From CAWUKT01 sp963923035 (GTDB taxonomy: Bacteria > Bacteroidota > Bacteroidia > J057 > JADKCL01): a DNA stretch of 64,000 nucleotides. A model generated the notes under the pieces. That model searched no databases. It worked only from the letters and a program-made list of their open reading frames with translations, and was not told the origin of the DNA. Within the stretch, counting starts at the first letter, position 1. The number at the start of each line of letters is the position of its first letter. Position numbers and translations under genes: made by a program. Of this stretch, positions 1-8,108 are shown piece by piece. The stretch lies in contig CAWUKT010000015.1 of the NCBI GenBank assembly GCA_963923035.1, forward strand, positions 34,019 through 98,018, written 5' to 3'.

Positions 1-519
1 TTCTTCGCTGGCGATCAGGCCCGCCACATAGACCTTGGTCGGCGTGCCCTGCTCCGGAATGATGGCCTGGTGGGTCAGCACGATGCTTTTCCCCGAGGCG
101 ATCATCGGGTCGACGAGGATGAGGACCCGCTCATCGACCGACGGCATGGCCAGGTACTCCACCTTGACGATGAATTTCCCGCCCCCGGTATGCTTCCGGT
201 AGGCCGAAATGAATCCATTGTCCGCCTGGTCAAAAAAGTCCAGGAACCCATTGTGCATCGGAACCCCGGCGCGGAGAATCGATACCAGAACGGGTTGTTC
301 GGCGACTTTCCGCACCTCGAGTGAGCCCAAAGGAGTTGTAACTTCCTGGGCCTCATACTTGAGGTGACGACTGAGTTCGTAAGCGAGGATTTGGGAGCAG
401 CGAAAGATATTTTTGCGGAACCGCATGCGGTCATTTTGGACGTTGACATCCCGCAATTCCGCCATAAATTCGTTGAAAATAGAGTCGGTATGGCCGACTA
501 CCGTAATCTTCTTATCCAT
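1..519 (-). CDS. upp: uracil phosphoribosyltransferase (3' end outside window)
   Basis: Makes UMP from uracil and PRPP in cytoplasmic pyrimidine salvage. The frame runs from 519 to base 1 without a stop, so the C-terminus (roughly 40 residues compared with the usual ~210 aa) is missing. Visible: a conserved RDVNVQNDRMRFRKN block near residues 23-37, LVSILRAGVPM, and the PRPP-binding loop LILVDPMIASGKSI. ATG at 519 was chosen. Another in-frame ATG at 528 is possible. Both lie inside the end of the upstream GNAT gene (22 or 31 bp overlap), which suggests translational coupling in a leftward three-gene unit. The family call is firm; the exact start is less so. Confidence 0.9.
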   Translation of the reverse strand, partial: MDKKITVVGHTDSIFNEFMAELRDVNVQNDRMRFRKNIFRCSQILAYELSRHLKYEAQEVTTPLGSLEVRKVAEQPVLVSILRAGVPMHNGFLDFFDQADNGFISAYRKHTGGGKFIVKVEYLAMPSVDERVLILVDPMIASGKSIVLTHQAIIPEQGTPTKVYVAGLIASEE

Positions 520-1466
520 TTCACCCATAAAGGTAAATCATTTTTCTCAATGAATAAATACGGAATTGGACCGGCGCCAAAGCCCCGGAAAAATCCCTCC
601 ACGCCTTCCATCATGGACCCCTCAAAATCAAATAGCCGGCCTTTTCCCAATCCCTTCTTCATCGCCTCCCAAATCAGCCGGGTCATGGCTCCATTTTGCT
701 TCTCCGTTGGGTTCTGAGCGGACATCAGGTAAACCGTCCGGCCTTCAAATTCCAGGAAAAATCCAGCGGCACTCAATCCCCCCTCCGGCGTCGTCATTTC
801 CAATACATAGCCTTCCTTGTGCTTCAAGGCATCGGCCATGATTTTCCCGAGCAATTCCCCCTCTGTTGCCGTCAAAAGTTGTTTTCCTGCCTCCCCATTT
901 CGTTTCACCAACTCCAACAGCCCTTCTCCATTGGCCGCCTCCTGCAACTGCAATTCCGACGCCTTGTTGATCTCGTATTTGGTATTCTTCCCCAGCCCCT
1001 TCCACAACTCTTGCTCACTCGCCTCCAGGTCCAGCACGTAGGTATAGCGGGTCTTCAGGGAATGACCTTGCCAGTGAAAAGGAAGGGGATAGTCGAAATG
1101 CGGGGAAAATGAATGGGCAAACCAACGGAGGTTTTCAGGCAGCGCATCGACCACGGCCTGAACCACTTTGCGTTGCCAGGAATAGCGTTTGTAGATGGAG
1201 GAGAATGAACGGGGCTCGAAACAAATGCCCCAGTACTGGGAAAATGGAGGTTGGAGCGACACGAAAAATCCCCGCCGTTTCCGCACGTGGAGCGGCATGA
1301 CCGCCACCAATTTTTCCTTTTCGAAGACCTCCACCCCACTCCATTCCGGGGCCACAAGGTCCATATAATGCGACAAGGCATAGCAATTGCCCTGGGGAGA
1401 GGCCCGCACGAGCGCGTCCCACTCGTCCCGGATGATCTTCGTATGGGGTTTGAACTCAGCCTTCAT
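498..1466 (-). CDS. FemAB/GNAT-fold acyltransferase-like protein
   Basis: A 322-aa protein of the FemAB / BioF2-like acetyltransferase group (double-GNAT fold), a family that moves acyl or aminoacyl groups onto cell-envelope or small-molecule substrates. The N-terminal half has the ALSHYMDLV and PPFSQYWG patterns of this family. The C-terminal half has AAGFFLEFEGRTVYLMSAQNP, where the acetyltransferase beta-strand/loop is expected, and FDFEGSMMEGVEGFFRGFGA near the end. No signal peptide is seen. It overlaps the polysaccharide-deacetylase-like gene upstream by 11 bp and upp downstream by about 22 bp. The pairing with a deacetylase-like protein suggests envelope polysaccharide work (inference). 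The substrate cannot be told. Confidence 0.7.
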   Translation of the reverse strand: MKAEFKPHTKIIRDEWDALVRASPQGNCYALSHYMDLVAPEWSGVEVFEKEKLVAVMPLHVRKRRGFFVSLQPPFSQYWGICFEPRSFSSIYKRYSWQRKVVQAVVDALPENLRWFAHSFSPHFDYPLPFHWQGHSLKTRYTYVLDLEASEQELWKGLGKNTKYEINKASELQLQEAANGEGLLELVKRNGEAGKQLLTATEGELLGKIMADALKHKEGYVLEMTTPEGGLSAAGFFLEFEGRTVYLMSAQNPTEKQNGAMTRLIWEAMKKGLGKGRLFDFEGSMMEGVEGFFRGFGAGPIPYLFIEKNDLPLWVKWIRRLR

Positions 1467-2676
1467 CGCGTTCCAATTCGGCCAGCAATTGCGTGATCAG
1501 CGACCGCCAGCCCTGCCATTCTCCGCTTTCGGAAAACGTCTCGTTGTGCAAGATAACCACAAATTTCCCGTTGACCGACCGTACCCGGTCAATCCAGCGT
1601 CTGACGACCGGCCATGCCGCCTCCGGCGACAATCCCAGGTACTGCTGCAAGGTCCGGTCCATGACCTGCGCCGGCACAATTTCCAGCTCGGTCTGCACAT
1701 TCTGTTCCAGGTCAAACCACGGATAAGGCCGCATGATGCGCGTCCGGGCGCCCGGGTGCTGGTTCAGGGCCGTGCTGTATTCGTAGCGAATCCCCAGGTC
1801 CAGCAGGCTGCGAAAAGTGCCCGGCAGGGCATAGCGCAGGTAATGTTGGCGGGAGTGGGTGACTTCGTCCACCACCGATTCCAGCAATTTTTTCTCTTCG
1901 GCGAGGAGCTGGGGTTGGTTGTAAGTCAAAAATGAGGGGTGGAGGCCGCAGGAAAATCCCGCTGCCTGAAATTCGGCGACCCGTTGGGCGTAAGCTGGCA
2001 TCCGCAGGTCATAACGGCTGTCCTGGGGCGCTTGCCCATCCACCAGGAAAAACAACTGGGTCCGGTCGACGGGGCACATTTCCCGGATCAGTTCGTCGAT
2101 GTCATAAGGGTCCTGGCCTCCCATCACCGCTCGCCAGCGCTCTTGGACCTCCGCCCCGCGCCCTCCCAGGAGGGCCTTGAGCATGCCGCCCCAACGGACG
2201 GCGAAGGGCTTGTGCTGGTGCTTCCAGGGATGGTCCACATCGATGGTGACTTCGTAGTCAAATGCCTTGACGGGCCGGTCCCAACCCAATTCGTCGCTCA
2301 GGGCAAAGGCCAGGTCCTCGATCAGGGCTGGATCTTCTCCGGCCGGAAGAGACGGTGCCAGCTCCTCTCCGTAGGCCCGGGCTTCCACCAGATGGAAGAA
2401 GGCCCATGCCAAGGCGTCGACCCGACGGAAGTCGGGCAGTTCAGCGGTAAATTGATCGGCAGGGAAGTCGGTGGGAAGCCCCGTTTCGAACAATTGGCCG
2501 TTGGCGGGGATGGTCAAACGGTCGGGGGACGGGGTGCCCCCGTAGTAAAGGTCTGCCGGGCCATCCAGATCGGTCCAGGCGACTTCTGCTTCGAGGATGC
2601 GCTCGAAGATGACATGGGCGACGTAGGCCAAGCGTGGCGAGGTGTGAGCGGTCCCAATGGTGATGTGTCGACCCAT
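1456..2676 (-). CDS. DUF7033 / polysaccharide-deacetylase-like protein
   Basis: A 406-aa protein with the layout of Bacteroidota polysaccharide-deacetylase family members that carry an N-terminal DUF7033-type domain. The first ~120 residues form that domain. The middle holds FDYEVTIDVDHPWKH, where the DVD acidic pair sits at the position of the NodB-fold metal/catalytic aspartates. FSCGLHPSFLTYNQ follows, like the family's HPS metal-ligand motif, and HYLRYALPGTFRSL comes near residue 295. No signal peptide is evident. It is the first gene of a leftward cluster with the GNAT and upp genes. The likely job is trimming or sensing surface glycans; the exact substrate is unknown. Confidence 0.7.
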   Translation of the reverse strand: MGRHITIGTAHTSPRLAYVAHVIFERILEAEVAWTDLDGPADLYYGGTPSPDRLTIPANGQLFETGLPTDFPADQFTAELPDFRRVDALAWAFFHLVEARAYGEELAPSLPAGEDPALIEDLAFALSDELGWDRPVKAFDYEVTIDVDHPWKHQHKPFAVRWGGMLKALLGGRGAEVQERWRAVMGGQDPYDIDELIREMCPVDRTQLFFLVDGQAPQDSRYDLRMPAYAQRVAEFQAAGFSCGLHPSFLTYNQPQLLAEEKKLLESVVDEVTHSRQHYLRYALPGTFRSLLDLGIRYEYSTALNQHPGARTRIMRPYPWFDLEQNVQTELEIVPAQVMDRTLQQYLGLSPEAAWPVVRRWIDRVRSVNGKFVVILHNETFSESGEWQGWRSLITQLLAELERDEG

Positions 2677-2746
2677 TGGGGGAAATTACGAAAGAATTGC
2701 CTTAGTGGAAGTGCAGAACAGTTGGGAGAGAATGGGGATGTTGGAA

Positions 2747-2787
2747 AATGAAAAGGCAAGGAGCCCTCTCTCAGTGACCCCTTGCCT
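2747..2787 (-). terminator. Rho-independent terminator after YceI gene
   Basis: Perfect 8-bp arms (AGGCAAGG at 2754-2761, CCTTGCCT at 2780-2787). Read leftward, the stem is followed by TTTTCATTTT. It sits 23 bp past the YceI stop. Confidence 0.75.
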
Positions 2788-2809
2788 GCATAACGCATTT
2801 TGTATGTTT

Positions 2810-3382
2810 TTAACCTTCTTCGGAGGAGACTTCCTTGTCGATGGTGGCTTCAAAGTGAACCGGAACCGTCCACTTAGGCCCTCCCCCCGTGAAATCGAAT
2901 TTCTTCCGCTTGATTTCTCCATCCCCTACCAACTCATAGGGACCTTCGCCGGACAAGGTAAAGGTCAGCGGAACGGTATGGGTGATCTCTTTGATCGTGA
3001 CTTCAGCTTCGGAGGTATAGGTGCCGTCTCCATTGTCTGTTGCACCATCCACCATCACTTGCGCCGTCGGGAACTTCTTCACGTAGAAATAATCCTCTTT
3101 TTTCTTGATGCTTTTGACCAAATCCTTCCAATCGGCATTCAGGCTGCGGGTATCGATCATGACTTCCGCCTTGATCTGTTCGGGATTCCCCTCCGGCACG
3201 ACGAACTCGTTGAAGATCCACTTGTCAAAATAGAGCTTGGTCACGCTCTGGGTTTCTGCCGACATCTCGATGATCCCGGGAACGTCCTCGGGGTCGATGC
3301 TCGGCACGTCGTCGGAACGGAAGCCAAACAGGAGGACAGCAGTGCCAATCAGGGCGAAGCTAAGGATGAATACATTTTTCAT
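2810..3382 (-). CDS. YceI-like domain protein, exported
   Basis: A YceI-like family protein, a lipocalin-like beta-barrel fold thought to bind isoprenoid-type lipids in the periplasm. ATG at 3382 gives a clean signal peptide (MKNVFILSFALIGTAVLLFG). Longer frames to 3412 add an unlikely leader. The body shows the family's alternating strands: SVTKLYFDKWIFNEFVV, then IKAEVMIDTRSLNADW (YceI typically has an 'i.v.id..Sl.T' strand), then VTIKEITHTVPLTFTL, matching the usual 'G.LTI.GvT..V.L' strand. It lies 36 bp downstream of the serine-hydrolase-like gene and is probably co-transcribed. The fold is fairly sure; the ligand is unknown. Confidence 0.75.
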   Translation of the reverse strand: MKNVFILSFALIGTAVLLFGFRSDDVPSIDPEDVPGIIEMSAETQSVTKLYFDKWIFNEFVVPEGNPEQIKAEVMIDTRSLNADWKDLVKSIKKKEDYFYVKKFPTAQVMVDGATDNGDGTYTSEAEVTIKEITHTVPLTFTLSGEGPYELVGDGEIKRKKFDFTGGGPKWTVPVHFEATIDKEVSSEEG

Positions 3383-3418
3383 GGTAGGTGGTTTATCGGA
3401 ACAACTATTCAAAAGAAA

Positions 3419-4525
3419 TTACTGTGCATCGGTTTTGGAGCGGGCAAAGTCCCAACCCAGGCCCAAAACGGAGTTGGTGAAGCGCCAGTTGACGCTTGAA
3501 TTGGTGAAAATGACCACAATTGTGCCATTGTCAGGCTTGCCCTGAAAGGTCGTGTAGAAACCCGGGCTCGCGCCGCCCCAGTACAGGTCGTAGCCTTTGT
3601 GGAAGATCAGGCTCCGGCTTTTGAACTGGGGGCTGACCGCTTGCGCGGCCATTTCCTGGGCGATGAGGCTGTTGTCCTCACCCGCCGCCGCCTGGAACAC
3701 GTGCGCCGCAAAGCGGGCATAGTCGCGGGGCGTGGTCCACAGCCCCGCAGACGCACGCTCGGGAAAGACCCGACGGCGGCCTTCGATTTCCGTCCCGTCC
3801 ATCTCGTAGCCCACCGAAGCGCCCGGAAGATCGCCTTCCGGCACCAATTCGTAGCGGCTGTCCGCCATGCCGAGCGGGTCGAGGACTTCGCGCTGCATGA
3901 TCGCGTCCAGGGGCTCGCCCCAGACATCTTCCAGCAATTGCTGAAGGATCAATTGGTTGGCGTAGGAGCCATTGCCGGACTTGTTTTCGTCCTTGAGCAG
4001 GCGAACCGGGTCATTCTGAGCCGGAGCCTCTCCGCGGAGGATCTGGCCCAGGTCGGGGAGTTCGCTGCCGGGCAGGTACCCCGATGGTTTGGAGCCAAAA
4101 TTGAATTTGCGGCGGTGGAGGAGCAGGTCCCGCACGGTGACCGGATTCCGCTTGGCAAAGCCTTTTTCGGGGATTTTCCAGGAACGCAGGTAATCGTTCG
4201 CGGCGGCGTCCAGGTCGACCTTGTCGAGGGTGGCGGTGCGCAGGACCATGAAATGGACCAATGCGGCGCCCATACTGCCCACCTGGAAGCGGGTGGTGGG
4301 CGTGACCTTCACCTTGTTGCGGGTATCGGCGTAACCATGCGTGATGACCGTGTCTTCTTTCAGATTGGTCAGGACGCAGAGGGACAGTCCCTGCACCTTG
4401 GAATTCTCCATATAGGTCGGCAAATCGGTCGCCTTGCCTTCGTCATCCACGATGGTAAAAGGCGCCTGGGCCGAGGCTGCGAAGGGGAGCAGAAGAATGA
4501 TCAAGGAGAGTAAACGCAGGGTCAT
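3419..4525 (-). CDS. serine-beta-lactamase-like protein with degenerate active site
   Basis: A 368-aa exported protein (signal peptide MTLRLLSLIILLLPFAASAQA) of the beta-lactamase class C / penicillin-binding-like serine hydrolase family. Family members use an SxxK serine-lysine pair, a YxN motif and an H/KxG motif. Here the first motif reads FQVGSMGA, so Ser84 is present but the Lys expected at 87 is Ala. The second motif is intact (SYAN, Tyr188-Asn190). The third reads WGGASPGF instead of HxG. It may therefore be a non-catalytic binding protein. Ends TYMENSKVQGLSLCVL and VVIFTNSSVNW are typical of the fold. It heads a small leftward operon with the YceI gene. Confidence 0.8.
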   Translation of the reverse strand: MTLRLLSLIILLLPFAASAQAPFTIVDDEGKATDLPTYMENSKVQGLSLCVLTNLKEDTVITHGYADTRNKVKVTPTTRFQVGSMGAALVHFMVLRTATLDKVDLDAAANDYLRSWKIPEKGFAKRNPVTVRDLLLHRRKFNFGSKPSGYLPGSELPDLGQILRGEAPAQNDPVRLLKDENKSGNGSYANQLILQQLLEDVWGEPLDAIMQREVLDPLGMADSRYELVPEGDLPGASVGYEMDGTEIEGRRRVFPERASAGLWTTPRDYARFAAHVFQAAAGEDNSLIAQEMAAQAVSPQFKSRSLIFHKGYDLYWGGASPGFYTTFQGKPDNGTIVVIFTNSSVNWRFTNSVLGLGWDFARSKTDAQ

Positions 4526-4633
4526 AACGGTTATTTGTTTGAATACCAGAATGACCCAAAAGTCTGGGGTTTTGTTTGATGAATAGCCCCAAAATTCAAA
4601 ATGAGGCGTCCCAAATGATAATTTGACCCAAAA

Positions 4634-5854
4634 TCACTGACTTTTTGAGGCTAAATACTCGCGGGGGCTCATCCCGGAGAACTTGCGGAAGGCGCGGTTG
4701 AAGGTCGACTTGGAATTGAAGCCGCAGGTTTCGGCGATGGCGATGAGGGTAAGGTGGGACAGGTCGGGATTTTGCATGGCCTGTTGGACGGCTTCGACCC
4801 GGCGCTGGTTGATGAAATCATTGAAGTTTTGACCGTAGCTTCCGTTGATGACCTTGGACAGGACGGAGGCATTGGTCCCGATGCCATTGGCCAGCTCCTT
4901 CAGGGTGAGGCCCGGCGAGAGGTAGGGCTGTTCTTCTTTCATGTAGGCCTCCAAGCGTTCCTTCCATTCCAGCCACTCCGGATCTACCCCCACGGCGGCG
5001 TCCTCTTGGGGGGCCACCTGCGCGATGGCATTTTCCTCCTCCGCTTCCTCCTCCACAAAATGCAGCTCTGGCAAAATCTGGGTATTGATATGACCGGTGA
5101 TGCCCAGCCAAACGATCAGCACCGCGATGGCCAAGTGGCTGTACCAATAGTCCGTATAGTCGAGGCAGCCGCATTCGAAGATCAGTTCGTAGGCGTCCAT
5201 GGCCCAGGTGACCGCCAGGCCTAGGATCACTGCGTAAATCATGTTGCGGAGCCATTGGAAGCGGATGTTTTCCTGGTCGGCAAAGTGGTCGTTGAGGTAG
5301 CGGCGGTAGCGAAAATAGGACCGTAGGGTCAGGACCATGTAGGTGATCATGGACACGCTCCACAGGATGACCACGCCTTCTTCGAGGGCCTCCTCAAAAA
5401 ATTCAATGGTCGCACCCTTGGTATTGAAAAATTCCGGCAGTTCCTGGCCGCGCATCCATTTCTCCACCACCAAATCCTTCACAAAAGCCGTGAAATAGAT
5501 GCCGAGGAGGAGGATTCCGGGGATAAAATGGGGAAGGTGGCGGCGGCGGAGGCGAAAATCGTCGTTGGTGAGGGCTTTGAAGTAAAAAAAAATGAGGGGG
5601 CCGACGAAAAAGAGTTGGTGGAACGGGAAATAGAACATGAACGTCGTGTGGTGGTCGTGGGAATCGTACCAATCGGCGAATCCGAGCATGTACTGGGCGA
5701 TGCGGAGGGTCAGGACGAGGAGCAAAAAGGCGAGCAAGCGGTCTGACAGCCGCCGCTGCCGAATTCCACGGACCATCAGGAGCCCCGTATAGATCAGGCC
5801 CTGGACGAAGCCGATCAACAAGAGGGAGCTGTACTGGGAGAACACGAAGTGCAT
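4634..5854 (-). CDS. AraC-family regulator with N-terminal membrane sensor
   Basis: A 406-aa membrane-anchored transcription factor. The N-terminal ~260 residues contain about seven hydrophobic segments (for example LLLIGFVQGLIYTGLLM, LLAFLLLVLTLRIAQ, FVGPLIFFYF, MIYAVILGLAVTW, AIAVLIVWLGI). An acidic linker rich in Glu follows, then a C-terminal AraC-type double HTH: LTLKELANGIGTNASVLSKV is helix-turn-helix one, and IAIAETCGFNSKSTFNRAFR followed by GMSPREYL is the conserved second HTH with its SPxxYR-like end. This layout is common in Bacteroidota. No ligand is evident. The 260 bp upstream separates it from the rightward small gene at 6114. Confidence 0.88.
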   Translation of the reverse strand: MHFVFSQYSSLLLIGFVQGLIYTGLLMVRGIRQRRLSDRLLAFLLLVLTLRIAQYMLGFADWYDSHDHHTTFMFYFPFHQLFFVGPLIFFYFKALTNDDFRLRRRHLPHFIPGILLLGIYFTAFVKDLVVEKWMRGQELPEFFNTKGATIEFFEEALEEGVVILWSVSMITYMVLTLRSYFRYRRYLNDHFADQENIRFQWLRNMIYAVILGLAVTWAMDAYELIFECGCLDYTDYWYSHLAIAVLIVWLGITGHINTQILPELHFVEEEAEEENAIAQVAPQEDAAVGVDPEWLEWKERLEAYMKEEQPYLSPGLTLKELANGIGTNASVLSKVINGSYGQNFNDFINQRRVEAVQQAMQNPDLSHLTLIAIAETCGFNSKSTFNRAFRKFSGMSPREYLASKSQ

Positions 5855-6113
5855 GGAGGGGTAATTTCAACTGAAATATGCCAAATTTCAAATGAAGTCG
5901 GAAAAGAGGCGGGCGGTTTTGGGGAGCAATGAAAATTCTAATCCGGGAGAAGGCGCAGGGTGGAGGAAAAAAAGGGAGCGGCGGAATGTAAATTTTTTCC
6001 TGACCTGAAAGGCAACATTTCACGGGGTCCAGCGTACATATTTTAACCAACAGTTAAAAAAATTACAGGAATTATTAACCGTTGATCAAAGACTTTGCTA
6101 AATTTACCCTGAA

Positions 6114-6326
6114 ATGAATGAGCGCGATTTTATTGAAAAGCTCTACCACCTATGTCTGAGTGGACCAATTGCCAAGGAGGAGTTGCGGGAACAACTCCTT
6201 CCCAAATTGGAACGGTACCGGGAACTTGCGGGTACGCCAGGTCCCGGCAAACGCAAACAGCTCCAAGAGCTGTTCCGGGAAACAGTCGAAATTATGAATG
6301 ACTTTTTCCAGGATTCTGAAGCCTAA
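6114..6326 (+). CDS. small hypothetical protein (70 aa)
   Basis: Unrecognised. It is a soluble, charged, apparently all-helical protein with no signal peptide or membrane segment; its predicted helices are around LREQLLPKLERYREL and KQLQELFRETVEIMNDFF. ATG at 6114 follows an A/T-rich leader and a TAAATTTACC stretch. It is divergent from the AraC regulator. The codon use looks like genuine coding sequence (charged and aliphatic residues evenly spread). No function is suggested. Confidence 0.55.
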   Translation: MNERDFIEKLYHLCLSGPIAKEELREQLLPKLERYRELAGTPGPGKRKQLQELFRETVEIMNDFFQDSEA

Positions 6327-6683
6327 GTTCTTTCTGTGTTGGGCTGTGTGTCAGTGTAGAGGATCGGTGTGCTGCTATAATCTGAATGAATGAAATTGGA
6401 TTTGTACGCACCTCAACAAAAAATAAGGCTATGAACCGACATCAAGTAATCTCCCTGCTCTCCCAGGGTGGCCCTGACCACCCTGCAACGGACGAACTGT
6501 GTGTGACAGTTCCGCCCCAACCGCCTTTTGAAACCCTTGCACTTGTCCCTTCCACGGAACATGTTGCCTTCTTCCAACGACCAACCAAGAGTTTTTGTCA
6601 CCATTGTAATTAGTCTGGGCTGCTGAGTGGTAGCCCCCAACCAACCATTCCCACTTTACTTATACAGATCAAATACGAAGACA
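6327..6683 (+). other. intergenic stretch with three perfect hairpins
   Basis: Holds back-to-back perfect hairpins: CAGGGTGG/CCACCCTG (6464-6485, loop CCCTGA), GAACTGT/ACAGTTC (6494-6512, loop GTGTG) and GGGCT/AGCCC (6617-6636). A 75-codon open frame (6386-6613) crosses them but has no family resemblance. This could be a small RNA or leader of the XRE gene that follows. No known RNA family was recognised. Confidence 0.35.
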
Positions 6684-6992
6684 ATGAATTTAGGTAATTC
6701 AATCCGTCAGTTGCGGGAAGAAAGAAACATCAAACAGCACGAACTGGCCACCAAGGCCGGCATTACCCAAACCTACCTTTCCCAAATCGAGAACAACCAA
6801 AAACGCCCCAGCCAATCGGCCCTGGACCGCATCAGCGAAGCGTTGGACGTTCCGACACCCATTCTGTATTTCCTGGCCATGGAAGAGAACGATATCTCCG
6901 AGGAAAAACGCCCCGCTTTCCATGCCATCTCCCCCCTGGTCAAGGCCCTCGTCGAAACACCCGGCGTCCCCCAGACCAACGGCAACCACTGA
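6684..6992 (+). CDS. XRE-family helix-turn-helix regulator
   Basis: A 102-aa single-domain DNA-binding protein. Residues 1-62 are a textbook Cro/C1 HTH: IRQLREERNIKQHELATKAG, then ITQTYLSQIENNQKRPSQS and ALDRISEALDVP. The remainder is a short acidic/hydrophobic tail with no sensor domain. ATG at 6684 was chosen because the HTH begins at once and the upstream extension has no homology-like sequence. It is monocistronic and convergent with the flavin monooxygenase gene. The targets cannot be inferred; the hairpin-rich stretch upstream may be its own control region. Confidence 0.85.
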   Translation: MNLGNSIRQLREERNIKQHELATKAGITQTYLSQIENNQKRPSQSALDRISEALDVPTPILYFLAMEENDISEEKRPAFHAISPLVKALVETPGVPQTNGNH

Positions 6993-7058
6993 AGGCCACC
7001 TTCCAACGGCCCCTCCAAAATGGTATTTACAACATGAATTGATTGATGGGCGGAGTAC

Positions 7059-8108
7059 CTACCGCAGCGACCGGGCGATCACTTCTCCCAGGTACAGCGC
7101 ATCTTCGCCTACTCCGCCCATCAAACTGGAATTCATCCGGTAGAGGTAGGTCAACCCTACGAAATACAGGCCCGCCACCTTGGTCGAGACGCCCCGGCGA
7201 TGGGCCGGGCGCTCATCTTCCCCCAGCATATCCAACTCCACCCAGGGATACCGGTTGCGGTAACCGGTCGCCCACACCACGGCCTGCACATCGTCCAGCC
7301 GTTCGCCTTCCTCGAACAAAGCCGTATGCCCCTCAAATCCCGTCAATTTCCCAACCCGACGCACCCCTTTTTGCTGCAATCCCTTCATGTCTTCGCCCAC
7401 CGTCGCTTCATTCCGCTTTTCTTTTTGCTTCCTTCCCGCCTTCGAATCGATGGTTTTCCGCATGAGCCCACTCTTGTACAGCCACCAGTACACGTCTATC
7501 CCGAGAAATTTCCGGGGCAGATTCATGACATCCGGTCCCGCGAGGGTCACCGGGCGGGTCGCGACGAGGTCCCGGGCGATCTGCTGGCCGGAAGCGCCGG
7601 CTCCCACGACCAAGGTGGGCCCGATGGGCAATTGGTCGGGGCGGAGGTACGTCGAAGAATGGAACTGGGGCAAATCAGTGGGGACCGCCGGCTCAATCGG
7701 GGGAATGCGCGGCGTCTGGTAGGCTCCCGTGGCCAATACGACGGCCCGGGCCTGAAATTCGCCTTGGTTGGTGGTCAGGGAAAAAAGATCCCCTGACTTG
7801 GTTAGGCGCTCGACCTTCGTATGGGTCTGCACCGGCAGATCGAAGTGGCGGGCGTAGTCGCGGAGGTAATCGGCGGCCTGGTCCTTGGTGGGCATGGACC
7901 AACGTTCGCCGGGAAAGGGCCAGCCGGGCAGAGAATTGTACTTCACCGGGGAAAACATCGACAAGGCATCCCAACGGGTCCGCCAATTGTCGCCCACCTC
8001 CGGGTGGGATTCCAGGACGAGGTGGTCCTGTTGTTGCTGTTGGAGGGCGTAGCTGAGGGCGAGGCCAGCCTGACCGGCCCCAATGACGATCACGGGATGG
8101 ATTCTCAT
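7059..8108 (-). CDS. CzcO/flavin-containing monooxygenase-like oxidoreductase
   Basis: A 349-aa FAD/NAD(P)-dependent oxidoreductase of the CzcO (COG2072) flavin monooxygenase-like group. The FAD Rossmann motif is at the N-terminus (VIVIGAGQAGLALSYAL, residues 6-22). A substrate/FAD region GDNWRTRWDALSMFSPVKYN follows. The second Rossmann motif binding NADPH is LVVGAGASGQQIARDL (about residue 165), with an ATGY motif (VVWATGYRNRYPWVE) and LYFVGLTYLYRMNSSLMGGV at the end. Its start overlaps the stop of the upstream outer-membrane gene by 4 bp (ATGA), so the two are translationally coupled. The substrate is unknown; relatives oxidise ketones, amines or sulfides. Confidence 0.85.
   Translation of the reverse strand: MRIHPVIVIGAGQAGLALSYALQQQQQDHLVLESHPEVGDNWRTRWDALSMFSPVKYNSLPGWPFPGERWSMPTKDQAADYLRDYARHFDLPVQTHTKVERLTKSGDLFSLTTNQGEFQARAVVLATGAYQTPRIPPIEPAVPTDLPQFHSSTYLRPDQLPIGPTLVVGAGASGQQIARDLVATRPVTLAGPDVMNLPRKFLGIDVYWWLYKSGLMRKTIDSKAGRKQKEKRNEATVGEDMKGLQQKGVRRVGKLTGFEGHTALFEEGERLDDVQAVVWATGYRNRYPWVELDMLGEDERPAHRRGVSTKVAGLYFVGLTYLYRMNSSLMGGVGEDALYLGEVIARSLR

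Noticed and set aside
3383..3412. Longer YceI start at 3412
   Set aside because: Adds a Cys-rich leader in front of a clean signal peptide; ATG at 3382 is better.
6386..6613. 75-codon frame ending CHHCN
   Set aside because: Crosses perfect hairpins, no family resemblance. The stretch is better described as structured non-coding DNA.
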